Source: UBA3792 sp964426415 (GTDB taxonomy: Bacteria; Bacillota; Clostridia; Christensenellales; CAG-138). From it: 20,816 bases of DNA. Where the stretch lies: positions 1-20,816 of the forward strand of contig CAYRQM010000034.1 in NCBI GenBank assembly GCA_964426415.1, read 5' to 3'. The notes beneath the pieces are model-generated. The model was given only the letters and a program-made list of their open reading frames with translations. It was not told where the DNA came from and searched no databases. Positions 1 to 6,997 of the stretch are shown here, piece by piece. Each line of letters begins with the position of its first letter. The stretch's first letter is position 1. The translations under genes and the position numbers were made by a program.

Positions 1-16
1 CACAAAATATGCGCGC

Positions 17-45
17 TTGACGAATCGGCAAAACTGCGGTACGCT
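17..45 (+). promoter_or_regulatory. weak sigma-A-like promoter for the nitroreductase gene
   Basis: TTGACG at 17-22 is followed after 17 bp by TACGCT at 40-45, which matches the -10 consensus poorly. The spacing equals that of the other promoters in this window and lies 56 bp upstream of the chosen start, so it is plausible but weak. Confidence 0.35.
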
Positions 46-100
46 ATGCCTGTATCGGATATCGCTGCAGATGCAGACAGCGATGTATGAGAGGATCATT

Positions 101-766
101 ATGACGATTTTAGAAGCCATGCAGCAGCGGCACAGCGTGCGCACCTATTCCGCACGTCCGCTGCCCGATGAAACGATTGCGGCGTTGGAACGAGAGGTCG
201 AAGCCATCAATGCAGAATCGGGCTTGCACATGCAGCTTGTGCTGAACGAGCCAAAGGCGTTTGGCGGGTTCATGGCGCATTACGGCAAGTTTTCGGGCGT
301 GCAGCACTATCTTGCGCTGATTGGCCCCAAAAGCAAAACCCTGTTCGAGCAATGCGGCTATTACGGCGAACGGCTTGTCCTGCTGGCGCAGCAGCTTGGG
401 CTGAACACCTGCTGGGTGGCACTGTCCTTCGATCGCGTCAAGTCCGCGTACATCTTGGAGCACGGGGACAAGCTCATCGCCGTCATTGCGCTGGGCTACG
501 GCTGCACGCAGGGCGTCCCGCACAAATCCAAGCCCATGGAAACGCTGTGCGAAAATTTTGCGTCCTCGCCCGACTGGTTCCAACGCGGAATGCAGGCGGT
601 TCTTTTGGCGCCCTCGGCAATCAACCAACAAAAGTTCTTCTTTGCGCAGAAGGACGGCGTCGTCACCGCCACGGCAGGCAAGGGCGTCTACACGCAAACC
701 GATTTGGGCATCGCCAAGTACCATTTTGAGATTGGCGCGGGCAAGAATGCGTTCCGATTCGCTTGA
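101..766 (+). CDS. nitroreductase family protein (TM-nitroreductase type)
   Basis: This is a predicted FMN-dependent oxidoreductase of 221 residues; the physiological substrate cannot be read from sequence. The N-terminus MTILEAMQQRHSVRTY has the R-x-S-x-R-x-Y pattern that contacts FMN phosphate in nitroreductases. The middle segment (YYGERLVLLAQQLGLNTCWV) and the late LLAPSAINQQ segment match the two-half arrangement of the putative TM-nitroreductase family. The ATG at 101 is preferred over an in-frame upstream start at 17 because GAGG at 91-94 lies 6 nt before it, and position 17 falls in the candidate -35 box. No strong terminator follows; a weak G/C stem and a T run lie near 773-808. A second, shorter nitroreductase lies at 9806-10324 and is not a close duplicate. 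Confidence 0.85.
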   Translation: MTILEAMQQRHSVRTYSARPLPDETIAALEREVEAINAESGLHMQLVLNEPKAFGGFMAHYGKFSGVQHYLALIGPKSKTLFEQCGYYGERLVLLAQQLGLNTCWVALSFDRVKSAYILEHGDKLIAVIALGYGCTQGVPHKSKPMETLCENFASSPDWFQRGMQAVLLAPSAINQQKFFFAQKDGVVTATAGKGVYTQTDLGIAKYHFEIGAGKNAFRFA

Positions 767-808
767 CGGTTTTTGCGCGGCGCACGTCGAAAATATGCGT
801 GTTTTTTC

Positions 809-837
809 TTGACGAACAGGGCACGATACGGTATAAT
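809..837 (+). promoter_or_regulatory. strong sigma-A promoter for the mgtE leader
   Basis: TTGACG at 809-814, a 17-bp spacer and a perfect TATAAT at 832-837. Transcription should begin near 844, leaving an untranslated leader of about 215 nt before mgtE. Confidence 0.85.
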
Positions 838-842
838 GTCGC

Positions 843-1058
843 AGGACAAACGGGGCGCAACGGCTAAAATTGCCGTGAGCCTGTCCCGAAGAATCCCATT
901 TAGGAGGTGAACCAAGTGGACGCTGGCAACAGTAGCAAAGACGCCGTCGGGCGAAGTATCAAGACAGCCTATTCCTGTTGCGCCATGGCGTCTGCCCGGT
1001 GCGCTTGATTCTTTGACCGTTGGCGTCCTTTCGGAACAATCGAAAGGAGGACGTCAAA
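843..1058 (+). promoter_or_regulatory. structured 5' leader of mgtE, candidate M-box-like Mg2+ riboswitch
   Basis: A leader of about 215 nt lies between a strong promoter and the mgtE start. A 5' hairpin has arms ACGGC and GCCGT within 862-878. GACGC-TGGC-AACAG (919-932) pairs with CTGTT-GCCA-GCGTC (975-992), leaving two 2-nt bulges. Inside it lies AAAGACGCC, followed by GGG, which resembles the conserved core of the M-box (ykoK) riboswitch; AGGTGA at 905-910 also resembles its 5' part. AGACGCC (939-945) can alternatively pair with GGCGTCT (987-993) or with GGCGTC at 1022-1027. The M-box controlling mgtE in Bacillota is established; assigning this leader to that class rests on remembered consensus. 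The alternative is another, unnamed leader type. Confidence 0.5.
1022..1052 (+). promoter_or_regulatory. hairpin sequestering the mgtE Shine-Dalgarno
   Basis: CCTTTCG (1027-1033) pairs perfectly with CGAAAGG (1041-1047) around a 7-nt loop. An alternative register pairs GTCC (1025-1028) with GGAC (1049-1052). The ribosome binding site AAAGGAGG (1043-1050) lies in the 3' arm, so the folded hairpin should block initiation at the ATG at 1059. There is no U-tract, so translational rather than transcriptional control is inferred. Confidence 0.6.
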
Positions 1059-2411
1059 ATGGGAAACACCGATCTCTTATTCAAAACGATCCGCGGGCTT
1101 GTCGAATCGCGGAAGTTTGCTTCGTTACGAGAGCTGATCGTAACACAACCCGCAGCCGATTTGGCATTCATACTGGAGCAGCTGCCGATGGAAGATTCGG
1201 CACTGCTGTTTCGTATGCTGCCGAAGGAATTGGCGGCGGACACGTTCGTAGACATGAACCCGGACCTGCAGGAGCAGCTGATTCGCGCATTCACCGATAC
1301 CGAGCTGAAGGAAATCATGGAGGAGCTGTACACCGACGATGCAGCCGACCTGTGCGGCGAAATGCCCGCCAACATTGTCAAGCGGATTCTGACGCAAGCC
1401 GATCCGCAAAAACGCCAACAAATCAACGCCATTCTCAAGTACCCCGAAGATTCCGCAGGCGGTCTGATGACGACCGAGTTCGTCGATTTTTCGCCCGACG
1501 ATACCGTCGCGTCGGCAATCGACCTGATTCGCCGCACCGGCATCGACAAGGAAACGGTCAACATCTGCTATGTCACCGACGCAGGCAAAAAGCTGTTGGG
1601 CGTCGTGCCCATCCGTGCGCTCATCTTGGCAAAAGGCGACATGAAAATCGCCGACATCATGACGCCGCACGTCCTGTCGGTCACCACGTTGGAAGACCAA
1701 GAGAACGTGGCAGACTTGCTGTCCAAATACGACTTGATAGCGCTGCCCGTCGTCGACGCGGAGGATCGTCTGGTGGGCATCATCACCATCGACGATGCAA
1801 TCGACGTCATGCAGGAAGAAACCAGCGAAGATATCGCCAAGATGGCGGCTGTTACGCCGACGGACAAGCCCTACCTCAAGCAGTCCGTATTCTCCATCTA
1901 CAAAAGCCGCATCCCGTGGCTGATGATTCTCATGGTGTCCGCTGCGGTCACGGGTTCCATCATCACCCACTTCGAAGACGCGCTGTCCAGCTATATCGTG
2001 TTGGCGGCGTCCATCCCGATGCTGATGGACACGGGCGGCAACTGCGGCAGCCAAGCGTCCGTCACCATCATCCGCGGCATTTCGCTGCACGAAATCGCCT
2101 TCAAGGACATCCTCAAGGTCATGTGGAAGGAAGCGCGTGTGTCGCTGCTTTGCGGCATCTCGCTGGCAATCGTCAACTTCGGCAAGCTCATGCTGTTCAA
2201 CCACACCACAGCTGCTGTCGCGGCGGTCATCTGCATCACCATGATTGCCACCATCTTTGCGGCAAAGCTTGTGGGCTGTTCGCTCCCGATTCTTGCCAAA
2301 AAGATTGGGCTTGACCCTGCCGTCATGGCAAGTCCGTTCATCACCACCATCGTCGATGCGTTGTCGCTCATCATCTATTTCAACGTCGCAAGCGCAATCT
2401 TGGGGCTGTAA
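1059..2411 (+). CDS. mgtE: magnesium transporter MgtE
   Basis: This is a 450-residue inner-membrane Mg2+ channel/transporter of the usual family length. Residues about 1-125 form the helical MgtE N domain, about 126-250 a pair of CBS domains (visible repeats near MTTEFVDFSPDDTV and IMTPHVLSVTTLED), and about 277-450 the membrane part. The membrane part includes the conserved MDTGGNCGSQ (around 322-331) and DPAVMASP...TTIVDALSL (around 418-436), which holds the conserved pore-region aspartate. The ATG at 1059 is chosen because AAAGGAGG ends 8 nt upstream; the in-frame TTG at 1020 lies inside the leader hairpin. The gene sits behind a structured leader that probably senses Mg2+, and a GNAT gene follows after 38 bp, likely in the same transcript. 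Confidence 0.95.
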   Translation: MGNTDLLFKTIRGLVESRKFASLRELIVTQPAADLAFILEQLPMEDSALLFRMLPKELAADTFVDMNPDLQEQLIRAFTDTELKEIMEELYTDDAADLCGEMPANIVKRILTQADPQKRQQINAILKYPEDSAGGLMTTEFVDFSPDDTVASAIDLIRRTGIDKETVNICYVTDAGKKLLGVVPIRALILAKGDMKIADIMTPHVLSVTTLEDQENVADLLSKYDLIALPVVDAEDRLVGIITIDDAIDVMQEETSEDIAKMAAVTPTDKPYLKQSVFSIYKSRIPWLMILMVSAAVTGSIITHFEDALSSYIVLAASIPMLMDTGGNCGSQASVTIIRGISLHEIAFKDILKVMWKEARVSLLCGISLAIVNFGKLMLFNHTTAAVAAVICITMIATIFAAKLVGCSLPILAKKIGLDPAVMASPFITTIVDALSLIIYFNVASAILGL

Positions 2412-2449
2412 GCGCGTTAGAGCGCACCACCACACAAAAGGAGAACGAT

Positions 2450-2914
2450 ATGACCTTTCAAGCTATCTGCAAAGACAACTATGATACGCTCCTCGACATG
2501 ATGGTGCGCTACTACCGCAACGCGGAGGACGCTGACACGCCCATTTACGAAATCGTATCGTTCATTCGGTACCTGTTCGACCTCATCCAACAGGAAAAGC
2601 TCTATGGCGTGGTGGCTTACGCGCCGTCGCCCGTCGGGTTCGTGCTGTGGATGCGCGATTCGGAGGCGCTTCCGTTCTCCGAGCTGCCCGGTCTTGGTTC
2701 CATCGTAGAAATCGGCATCGAAGCGGACGTCCGTCACCAAGGCTATGGGCGCGCATTGGTCGCGCACGCCGAACAAAACATGCGTCTTTTAGGCGTCGAA
2801 GGCTTTTATGTGTCGGCATACGGCCCCGCAGAAGCCTTCTGGCACGCCTGCGGCTTCTGCGACACGGGCCATTTCGCCCGCAACCATCTGCCGCTGCTGG
2901 CAAAGCCCCTCTGA
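2450..2914 (+). CDS. GNAT family N-acetyltransferase
   Basis: This 154-residue protein is a predicted acetyl-CoA-dependent acetyltransferase with unknown acceptor. The acetyl-CoA loop is visible as IGIEADVRHQGYGRALVAHA, with the Q-x-x-G-x-G/A-type motif in RHQGYGRAL, followed by EGFYVSAYGPAEAFWHACGF, the usual beta5-alpha4 end of the fold. AAAGGAGA (2437-2444) precedes the ATG at normal spacing. It follows mgtE by 38 bp with no terminator or promoter visible between, so co-transcription is likely although a functional link to Mg2+ is not evident. No convincing terminator follows; an A/T-rich stretch leads straight into the next promoter. Confidence 0.85.
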   Translation: MTFQAICKDNYDTLLDMMVRYYRNAEDADTPIYEIVSFIRYLFDLIQQEKLYGVVAYAPSPVGFVLWMRDSEALPFSELPGLGSIVEIGIEADVRHQGYGRALVAHAEQNMRLLGVEGFYVSAYGPAEAFWHACGFCDTGHFARNHLPLLAKPL

Positions 2915-2954
2915 GCACGCAAAAATCAACCATCAAAATAAATTTAAAAATGAC

Positions 2955-2983
2955 TTGACAAACATCTAAATGGATGCGATAAT
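2955..2983 (+). promoter_or_regulatory. sigma-A promoter of the ArsR/uridine phosphorylase operon
   Basis: A perfect TTGACA at 2955-2960, a 17-bp spacer and GATAAT at 2978-2983 form a strong promoter. The last three bases of the -10 box are part of the inverted repeat at 2981-3010. Confidence 0.85.
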
Positions 2984-3010
2984 ATGGTTCGATGAAGGTC
3001 GAACCATATT
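2981..3010 (+). promoter_or_regulatory. perfect 12+12 bp inverted repeat, probable operator
   Basis: AATATGGTTCGA (2981-2992) and TCGAACCATATT (2999-3010) are exact reverse complements separated by 6 bp. The repeat overlaps the -10 element and the expected transcription start, so a bound dimeric repressor would block RNA polymerase. The likely ligand is the ArsR-type protein encoded second in the same operon. That is an inference from position and from the way ArsR-family repressors usually autoregulate. Confidence 0.75.
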
Positions 3011-3033
3011 TGACCACACAGGAGGATAATGCA

Positions 3034-3372
3034 ATGGAAATTTTGGAGGCGTACAATCGCGCCTTGGACGAAGCGGCAGAGGCGCACAGAGCGTTGGCGG
3101 CAAGCGCCAAAACGCAGGAGGACGAGCGCACCTGCTCCATCGAGCTGATGCAGGCAAGCATGCTGGGCGATATGCTCAAAACGTTTGGCAGGGTGCAGCA
3201 TCTTGGCAAAAAGCCCAACGCCATGCAGGGGCTGATTGCATCGTTTACGACGGAGGCGGAGGAGCAAAAGGCGCTTGGCGATTACGATGCGTCAGACCGC
3301 GCGCAAATCAAGGCGGACGTGATTCGCTTTGCGCTCACGACGTTAGAAGGGTTGGAACAAGACCATGCATGA
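3034..3372 (+). CDS. hypothetical helical protein, first gene of the ArsR operon
   Basis: I do not recognise this 112-residue family. The sequence is rich in Ala, Glu, Leu and Lys and looks entirely alpha-helical, with a charged N-terminal helix (EILEAYNRALDEAAEAHRAL) and a later helix with many acidic residues. It has no signal peptide, membrane segment or Cys cluster (a single Cys). The ATG at 3034 has AGGAGG at 3020-3025. An in-frame ATG at 2992 lies inside the operator palindrome and lacks a binding site, so it is rejected. The gene overlaps the next one by 8 bp (ATGCATGA), indicating translational coupling to the ArsR/DUF2087 regulator. A role as partner or effector of that regulator is possible but not shown. 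Confidence 0.75.
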   Translation: MEILEAYNRALDEAAEAHRALAASAKTQEDERTCSIELMQASMLGDMLKTFGRVQHLGKKPNAMQGLIASFTTEAEEQKALGDYDASDRAQIKADVIRFALTTLEGLEQDHA

Positions 3373-3946
3373 CACGCTTTGCCTATTTAAGACGTTGGCG
3401 GACGAGACGCGGCTCAAGATCATTCGCTCCTTGTCCGAGAAGGACTTATACGTCGAGCTGTTGGCGGAGCGCTTGCAGCTTTCGCCCGCAACCATCTCCT
3501 TCCACATGAAGAAGCTCATGGCGGCAGGGCTGGTGGACGCGCGGCGCGAGCAGTATTACACCGTGTATTCGCTGCGGCGCGACGTATTCGACTGCACGCT
3601 GAAAAGCTTTCTCTTCCAAAAAACCGACGAAAGCGCATCCGAGGAGCTGCGGGAGGAGATGTATCGCCGCAAGGTGCTCAAGAGCTTTTTGCCCAACGGT
3701 TATTGCGAGACGATGCCGGCGCAAGTCAAAAAGCGCTTCATCGTGTACGAAGAAATCTTCAAGCAGTTCGACGCGTCCCGCACCTACACCGAAAAGGAAG
3801 TCAACGCTGTGATCGGACACATGCACGCGGACTACTGCACGGTGCGCCGCGGGTTTATCGGGCTGGGCTGGATGACCCGCAGCGACGGCGTCTACACGGT
3901 CAATCCCAATCCCGATCGCAACAACTACGCCGACCTCATTTCCTAA
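3365..3946 (+). CDS. ArsR-family transcriptional regulator with C-terminal DUF2087
   Basis: This 193-residue DNA-binding regulator has a winged helix-turn-helix in residues about 5-80. CLFKTLADETRLKIIRSL is the typical ArsR entry helix, ERLQLSPATISFHMKKL the recognition helices, and YTVYSL the wing. I see no CxC metal site of the kind found in metal-sensing ArsR proteins. Residues about 115-185 (RTYTEKEVNAVIG, DYCTVRRGFIGLGWM) match DUF2087, often fused to ArsR-type HTHs in Bacillota. It overlaps the upstream gene by 8 bp and is followed 16 bp later by uridine phosphorylase. It probably binds the palindrome at 2981-3010 and represses its own operon; the inducer is unknown. Confidence 0.9.
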   Translation: MHDTLCLFKTLADETRLKIIRSLSEKDLYVELLAERLQLSPATISFHMKKLMAAGLVDARREQYYTVYSLRRDVFDCTLKSFLFQKTDESASEELREEMYRRKVLKSFLPNGYCETMPAQVKKRFIVYEEIFKQFDASRTYTEKEVNAVIGHMHADYCTVRRGFIGLGWMTRSDGVYTVNPNPDRNNYADLIS

Positions 3947-3962
3947 CACAAAGGAGGATTCT

Positions 3963-4769
3963 ATGGCACATCAATATCATCTGGACATCGACCCGGGCGA
4001 CGTAGCGCCCTACGTCCTGCTGCCGGGCGACCCGAAGCGCGTTCCCATCGTGGCAAGCTACTGGGACGAAGCCCACAAGGTAGCGGACAATCGTGAGTAT
4101 GTCACCTACACGGGCAAGTACAAAGGAATGCCCATCACCTGCACCAGTACGGGCATTGGCTGTCCGTCCACAAGCATCGCCATGGAGGAGCTTGCACGCT
4201 GCGGCGCCAAGGTGTTCCTGCGAATCGGCACCTGCGGCACATTCGTCGATTACGTCAAGAATGGTGACATGGTCATCTTCGATTCGGCTTGTCGATACGA
4301 CGGCGCCAGCAAGGCGTACGCGCCAATCGAGTTTCCTGCCGTGGCGTCCTACGATGTGGTGGCGGCTGCGGTGGCGGCTGCCAAGGCGCTGGGCTATGCG
4401 CACCATGTGGGCACGACCCGTTCGGCAGATACCTTCTATGCTTCCCATGCCAAGCCGGGCAGCTCCTTCGGCGAGTATTGGCAGTCGAGCTGGGCACAGC
4501 ATTTTGCCGATCTCAAGCGCCTAAACGTCGTGGGCGCAGAGATGGAAGCCAGCGTCATCTTCGTGTTGGCGCGGGTTTGGGGGCTGCGGGCAGGCGGCAT
4601 GGCGGTTTGCTTGGACAACTGCTGCGAGGTCTCCGGCGACAGCGGCAAGTTCGATCCCGATGCAGGGCTCATCCATGACGACGACACCATCCAACGCCTA
4701 TGCGCATTGGGCTGTGCGTCGCTGTATCGCTTGTACCAAAACGACCAAGCGCAAGGAGATTCGATTTGA
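3963..4769 (+). CDS. udp: uridine phosphorylase (nucleoside phosphorylase family)
   Basis: This 268-residue cytosolic enzyme is predicted to cleave uridine and phosphate to uracil and ribose-1-phosphate in pyrimidine salvage. Family signatures are in order: PGDPKRV (residues 21-27, phosphate binding), STGIGCPSTSIAMEEL (62-77), FLRIGTCG (85-92, with phosphate-binding Arg87), and GAEMEAS (191-197), whose E-M-E contacts the ribose. The overall pattern follows E. coli Udp more than PNP DeoD; another nucleoside as substrate is possible. AAAGGAGG just upstream supports the ATG at 3963. The last bases overlap the TTG start of the following GNAT gene. Regulation through the operator at 2981-3010 is inferred. 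Confidence 0.85.
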   Translation: MAHQYHLDIDPGDVAPYVLLPGDPKRVPIVASYWDEAHKVADNREYVTYTGKYKGMPITCTSTGIGCPSTSIAMEELARCGAKVFLRIGTCGTFVDYVKNGDMVIFDSACRYDGASKAYAPIEFPAVASYDVVAAAVAAAKALGYAHHVGTTRSADTFYASHAKPGSSFGEYWQSSWAQHFADLKRLNVVGAEMEASVIFVLARVWGLRAGGMAVCLDNCCEVSGDSGKFDPDAGLIHDDDTIQRLCALGCASLYRLYQNDQAQGDSI

Positions 4770-5554
4770 TCACACAAGCAGCGTTTTCATCCATCCAACA
4801 AAAGGCGGCTTCGTTCCCCTATACCGCTTTGGCGTATACCGAATACGACGACGTGGCGTCATACGATTGGGTCGCGGACACGGCACTGGGCGTGCTGCTG
4901 CGCGGCTACGACACGGAAGCGCGCTGCATCCAATTTCTTTGGGCGTCGGGAACACCGGCATTTCTCATCGATCGGGTGCAAGAGCCGTCCTTGGTTCCGT
5001 TTATCCCGTCCGCTTGGGTCAAAGAATTGGAGCAACACGGGTTTGCAGTGCGCAACGCTTGGCACGACTATTTTTTAGAGCCGCTGCCCACCGTACAGAC
5101 GGAACCGCCTCTGCTTATAAAGCCGTGCGACGCAGACGAAGCGGCGAAGCTGACCGCGGCGTGTCGCGGCGACAGCCGTGGCTTTACGGGGCAGACGGCA
5201 GATTGGATTGCCGCATGGCTGCGGGGCGAGGACGGGGTAGACGACCCCGCAATTCTTGGCGAACGGGATGCAAACGGCGATTTGATCGGGCTGCTTTGCA
5301 CGGGAACGTATGCGCGGCAAGACGGTTCGGGCAAGATGGTCTGGATTCGAGAGCTTTGCGTGCATCCCAGAGCGCGTAACCGCGGCATTGGGCATAAGCT
5401 CATTTTGCAGGCGCTGCGCTATGGTGCGGAGCATGGCGGGAGCAAGGCGTTCCTTGCGGCGGACGAGCAAAACACGGGCGCCATCCATCTGTATCAAAGC
5501 GTGGGCTTTTGCCCAGGTGCGGACGAAAGCCAAATCGACATGCTGCGCCTATAA
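4766..5554 (+). CDS. GNAT family N-acetyltransferase with extra N-terminal domain
   Basis: This 262-residue protein has a C-terminal GNAT domain: ELCVHPRARNRGIGHKLI is the acetyl-CoA motif (R-x-x-G-x-G/A) and GAIHLYQSVGF the closing element. The N-terminal ~110 residues resemble no domain I can name; a degenerate second GNAT fold is possible. I choose the TTG at 4766 because AAGGAGA lies 5 nt upstream and the TTGA overlap with the udp stop is typical of translational coupling. An ATG at 4700 in the same frame lies deep inside udp with no binding site. It is the last gene of the operon, and a strong bidirectional terminator follows 11 bp later. Confidence 0.8.
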   Translation: MITQAAFSSIQQKAASFPYTALAYTEYDDVASYDWVADTALGVLLRGYDTEARCIQFLWASGTPAFLIDRVQEPSLVPFIPSAWVKELEQHGFAVRNAWHDYFLEPLPTVQTEPPLLIKPCDADEAAKLTAACRGDSRGFTGQTADWIAAWLRGEDGVDDPAILGERDANGDLIGLLCTGTYARQDGSGKMVWIRELCVHPRARNRGIGHKLILQALRYGAEHGGSKAFLAADEQNTGAIHLYQSVGFCPGADESQIDMLRL

Positions 5555-5565
5555 ACAAGTACAAA

Positions 5566-5595
5566 AAACAACGGCGGATCGCTCCGCCGTCGTTT
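5566..5595. terminator. bidirectional intrinsic terminator
   Basis: ACGGCGGA (5571-5578) pairs with TCCGCCGT (5583-5590) over a 4-nt loop, extended by AAAC/GTTT. T-rich flanks on both strands fit termination of the plus-strand udp/GNAT operon and the minus-strand nfn operon, whose ends lie 11-12 bp to either side. Confidence 0.85.
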
Positions 5596-5604
5596 GCGTT
5601 TTGG

Positions 5605-6996
5605 CTATTTGCTTTGGATGTAGCGGTCGATGGCGGCAGCCGCCGTCTTGCCTGCGCCCATCGCAAGGATGACCGTCGCCGCGCCCGTTACGGCGTCGCC
5701 GCCTGCAAAGACGCCGGGGCGAGAGGTCTGACCTGTGGCTTCATCGGCAAGAATGCCGCCCCAAGGCGCGGTGTCAAGCCCTTGGGTGGTGGATTTAATC
5801 AGCGGATTGGGGCTGGTGCCGATGGCGACGATCACCACGTCCATCGGCATGGTCTCTACGGAATCGGGCTTTTCGATGGGACGTCTGCGCCCCGAAGCGT
5901 CGGGCTCGCCCAGTACCATTTCGACGACGTTCATGCCGATGACGTTTTGCTTGTCGTCGCCCAAGATGGCGGTGGGGTTATGGAGCAGGTGGAATTCGAC
6001 GCCCTCCTCCATGGCATGCTCGACCTCTTCCTTACGGGCGGGCAGCTCGTCCAAGGAACGGCGATACACGACGGTGACGTGCTCTGCGCCGAGCCGTTTT
6101 GCACAGCGCGCAGCGTCCATCGCCACGTTGCCGCCGCCGACGACGGCGACGCGATGCCCTTTTTGTACGGGCGTTGCGGCGTCGGGACGGTATGCTTTCA
6201 TCAAATTGACGCGGGTCAAGAACTCGTTGGCGGAATAGACGCCCTTGAGGTTCTCACCCGGAACGTGCATAAACTTTGGCAGCCCTGCGCCGGAGCCGAT
6301 AAACACGGCTTCGTAGCCAAATTCGTCCATCAGCTCGTCGATGGAAAGCACCTTTCCAATCACCATGTTGGTGTCGATGCGCACGCCCAGTTTTTGCAGC
6401 GTGTCCACTTCGGTTTGCACGATGGACTTGGGCAGACGGAATTCGGGAATGCCATACACCAGCACGCCGCCTGCCAAATGCAGCGCTTCAAAAACGGTTA
6501 CGTCGTAGCCGAGCTTGGCAAGATCGCCCGCACAGGTCAAGCCTGCGGGGCCGCTGCCCACGATGGCAACCTTGTGCCCGTTGGACGCGGGAACTAGAGC
6601 GTCGACAAGGTTGTGCGTGTTGTGGTAGTCGGCGGCAAAGCGCTCCAAGCGCCCGATGCCGACCGGCTCTGTCTTGATGCCGCGCACGCAGAATTTCTCG
6701 CATTGGGTCTCTTGCGGACAGACGCGTCCGCACACGGCGGGCAGGGAACTGGACGCATGCAGCACCTGATACGCGCCCTCATAGTCGCGGGCGGCGATGC
6801 GTGCGATAAAATCGGGGATGGCGATCGAAACGGGGCAGCCCTTCACGCAGGGACGATTCTTGCACTGCAAACAGCGCTGCGCCTCGTCAACGGCGACTGC
6901 CTCGGTATAGCCCAAGGCGACCTCTTGAAAGTTGTGGTTGCGCACGTCGGGTGCTTGGGCGGGCATGGGATTTTTGGTTGGGCGCATGTTGGGCAT
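5605..6996 (-). CDS. nfnB: NADH-dependent reduced ferredoxin:NADP+ oxidoreductase, subunit B (GltD-like)
   Basis: This 463-residue cytosolic iron-sulfur flavoprotein has the N-terminal CxxCxxxxCxxxC (Cys42, 45, 50, 54) and a second set (Cys89, 93, 99, 103) for two [4Fe-4S] clusters. A FAD Rossmann motif VAIVGSGPAGL begins near 143 and an NADPH motif VAVVGGGNVAMDAARCAKRL near 285. The GDAVTGAATVILAMGAGK end is typical of GltD-like proteins. With NfnA it would form the electron-bifurcating transhydrogenase linking ferredoxin, NADH and NADPH. The ATG at 6996 is chosen because GGAGGT (7005-7010 on the complement) precedes it; upstream in-frame starts lie inside nfnA. It begins 1 bp after the nfnA stop. 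The alternative name is glutamate synthase small subunit, but no large subunit is present. Confidence 0.88.
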   Translation of the reverse strand: MPNMRPTKNPMPAQAPDVRNHNFQEVALGYTEAVAVDEAQRCLQCKNRPCVKGCPVSIAIPDFIARIAARDYEGAYQVLHASSSLPAVCGRVCPQETQCEKFCVRGIKTEPVGIGRLERFAADYHNTHNLVDALVPASNGHKVAIVGSGPAGLTCAGDLAKLGYDVTVFEALHLAGGVLVYGIPEFRLPKSIVQTEVDTLQKLGVRIDTNMVIGKVLSIDELMDEFGYEAVFIGSGAGLPKFMHVPGENLKGVYSANEFLTRVNLMKAYRPDAATPVQKGHRVAVVGGGNVAMDAARCAKRLGAEHVTVVYRRSLDELPARKEEVEHAMEEGVEFHLLHNPTAILGDDKQNVIGMNVVEMVLGEPDASGRRRPIEKPDSVETMPMDVVIVAIGTSPNPLIKSTTQGLDTAPWGGILADEATGQTSRPGVFAGGDAVTGAATVILAMGAGKTAAAAIDRYIQSK

Positions 6997-6997
6997 G

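Noticed and set aside
1125..2435. Long minus-strand frame opposite mgtE, and similar long frames opposite the large secreted protein
   Set aside because: They are rich in Arg, His and Asp with no domain or ribosome site, as expected from the antisense of GC-rich genes.
2992..3033. Upstream ATG extending the 112-aa protein by 14 residues
   Set aside because: It sits inside the operator palindrome near the transcription start and has no ribosome binding site, whereas AGGAGG precedes 3034.
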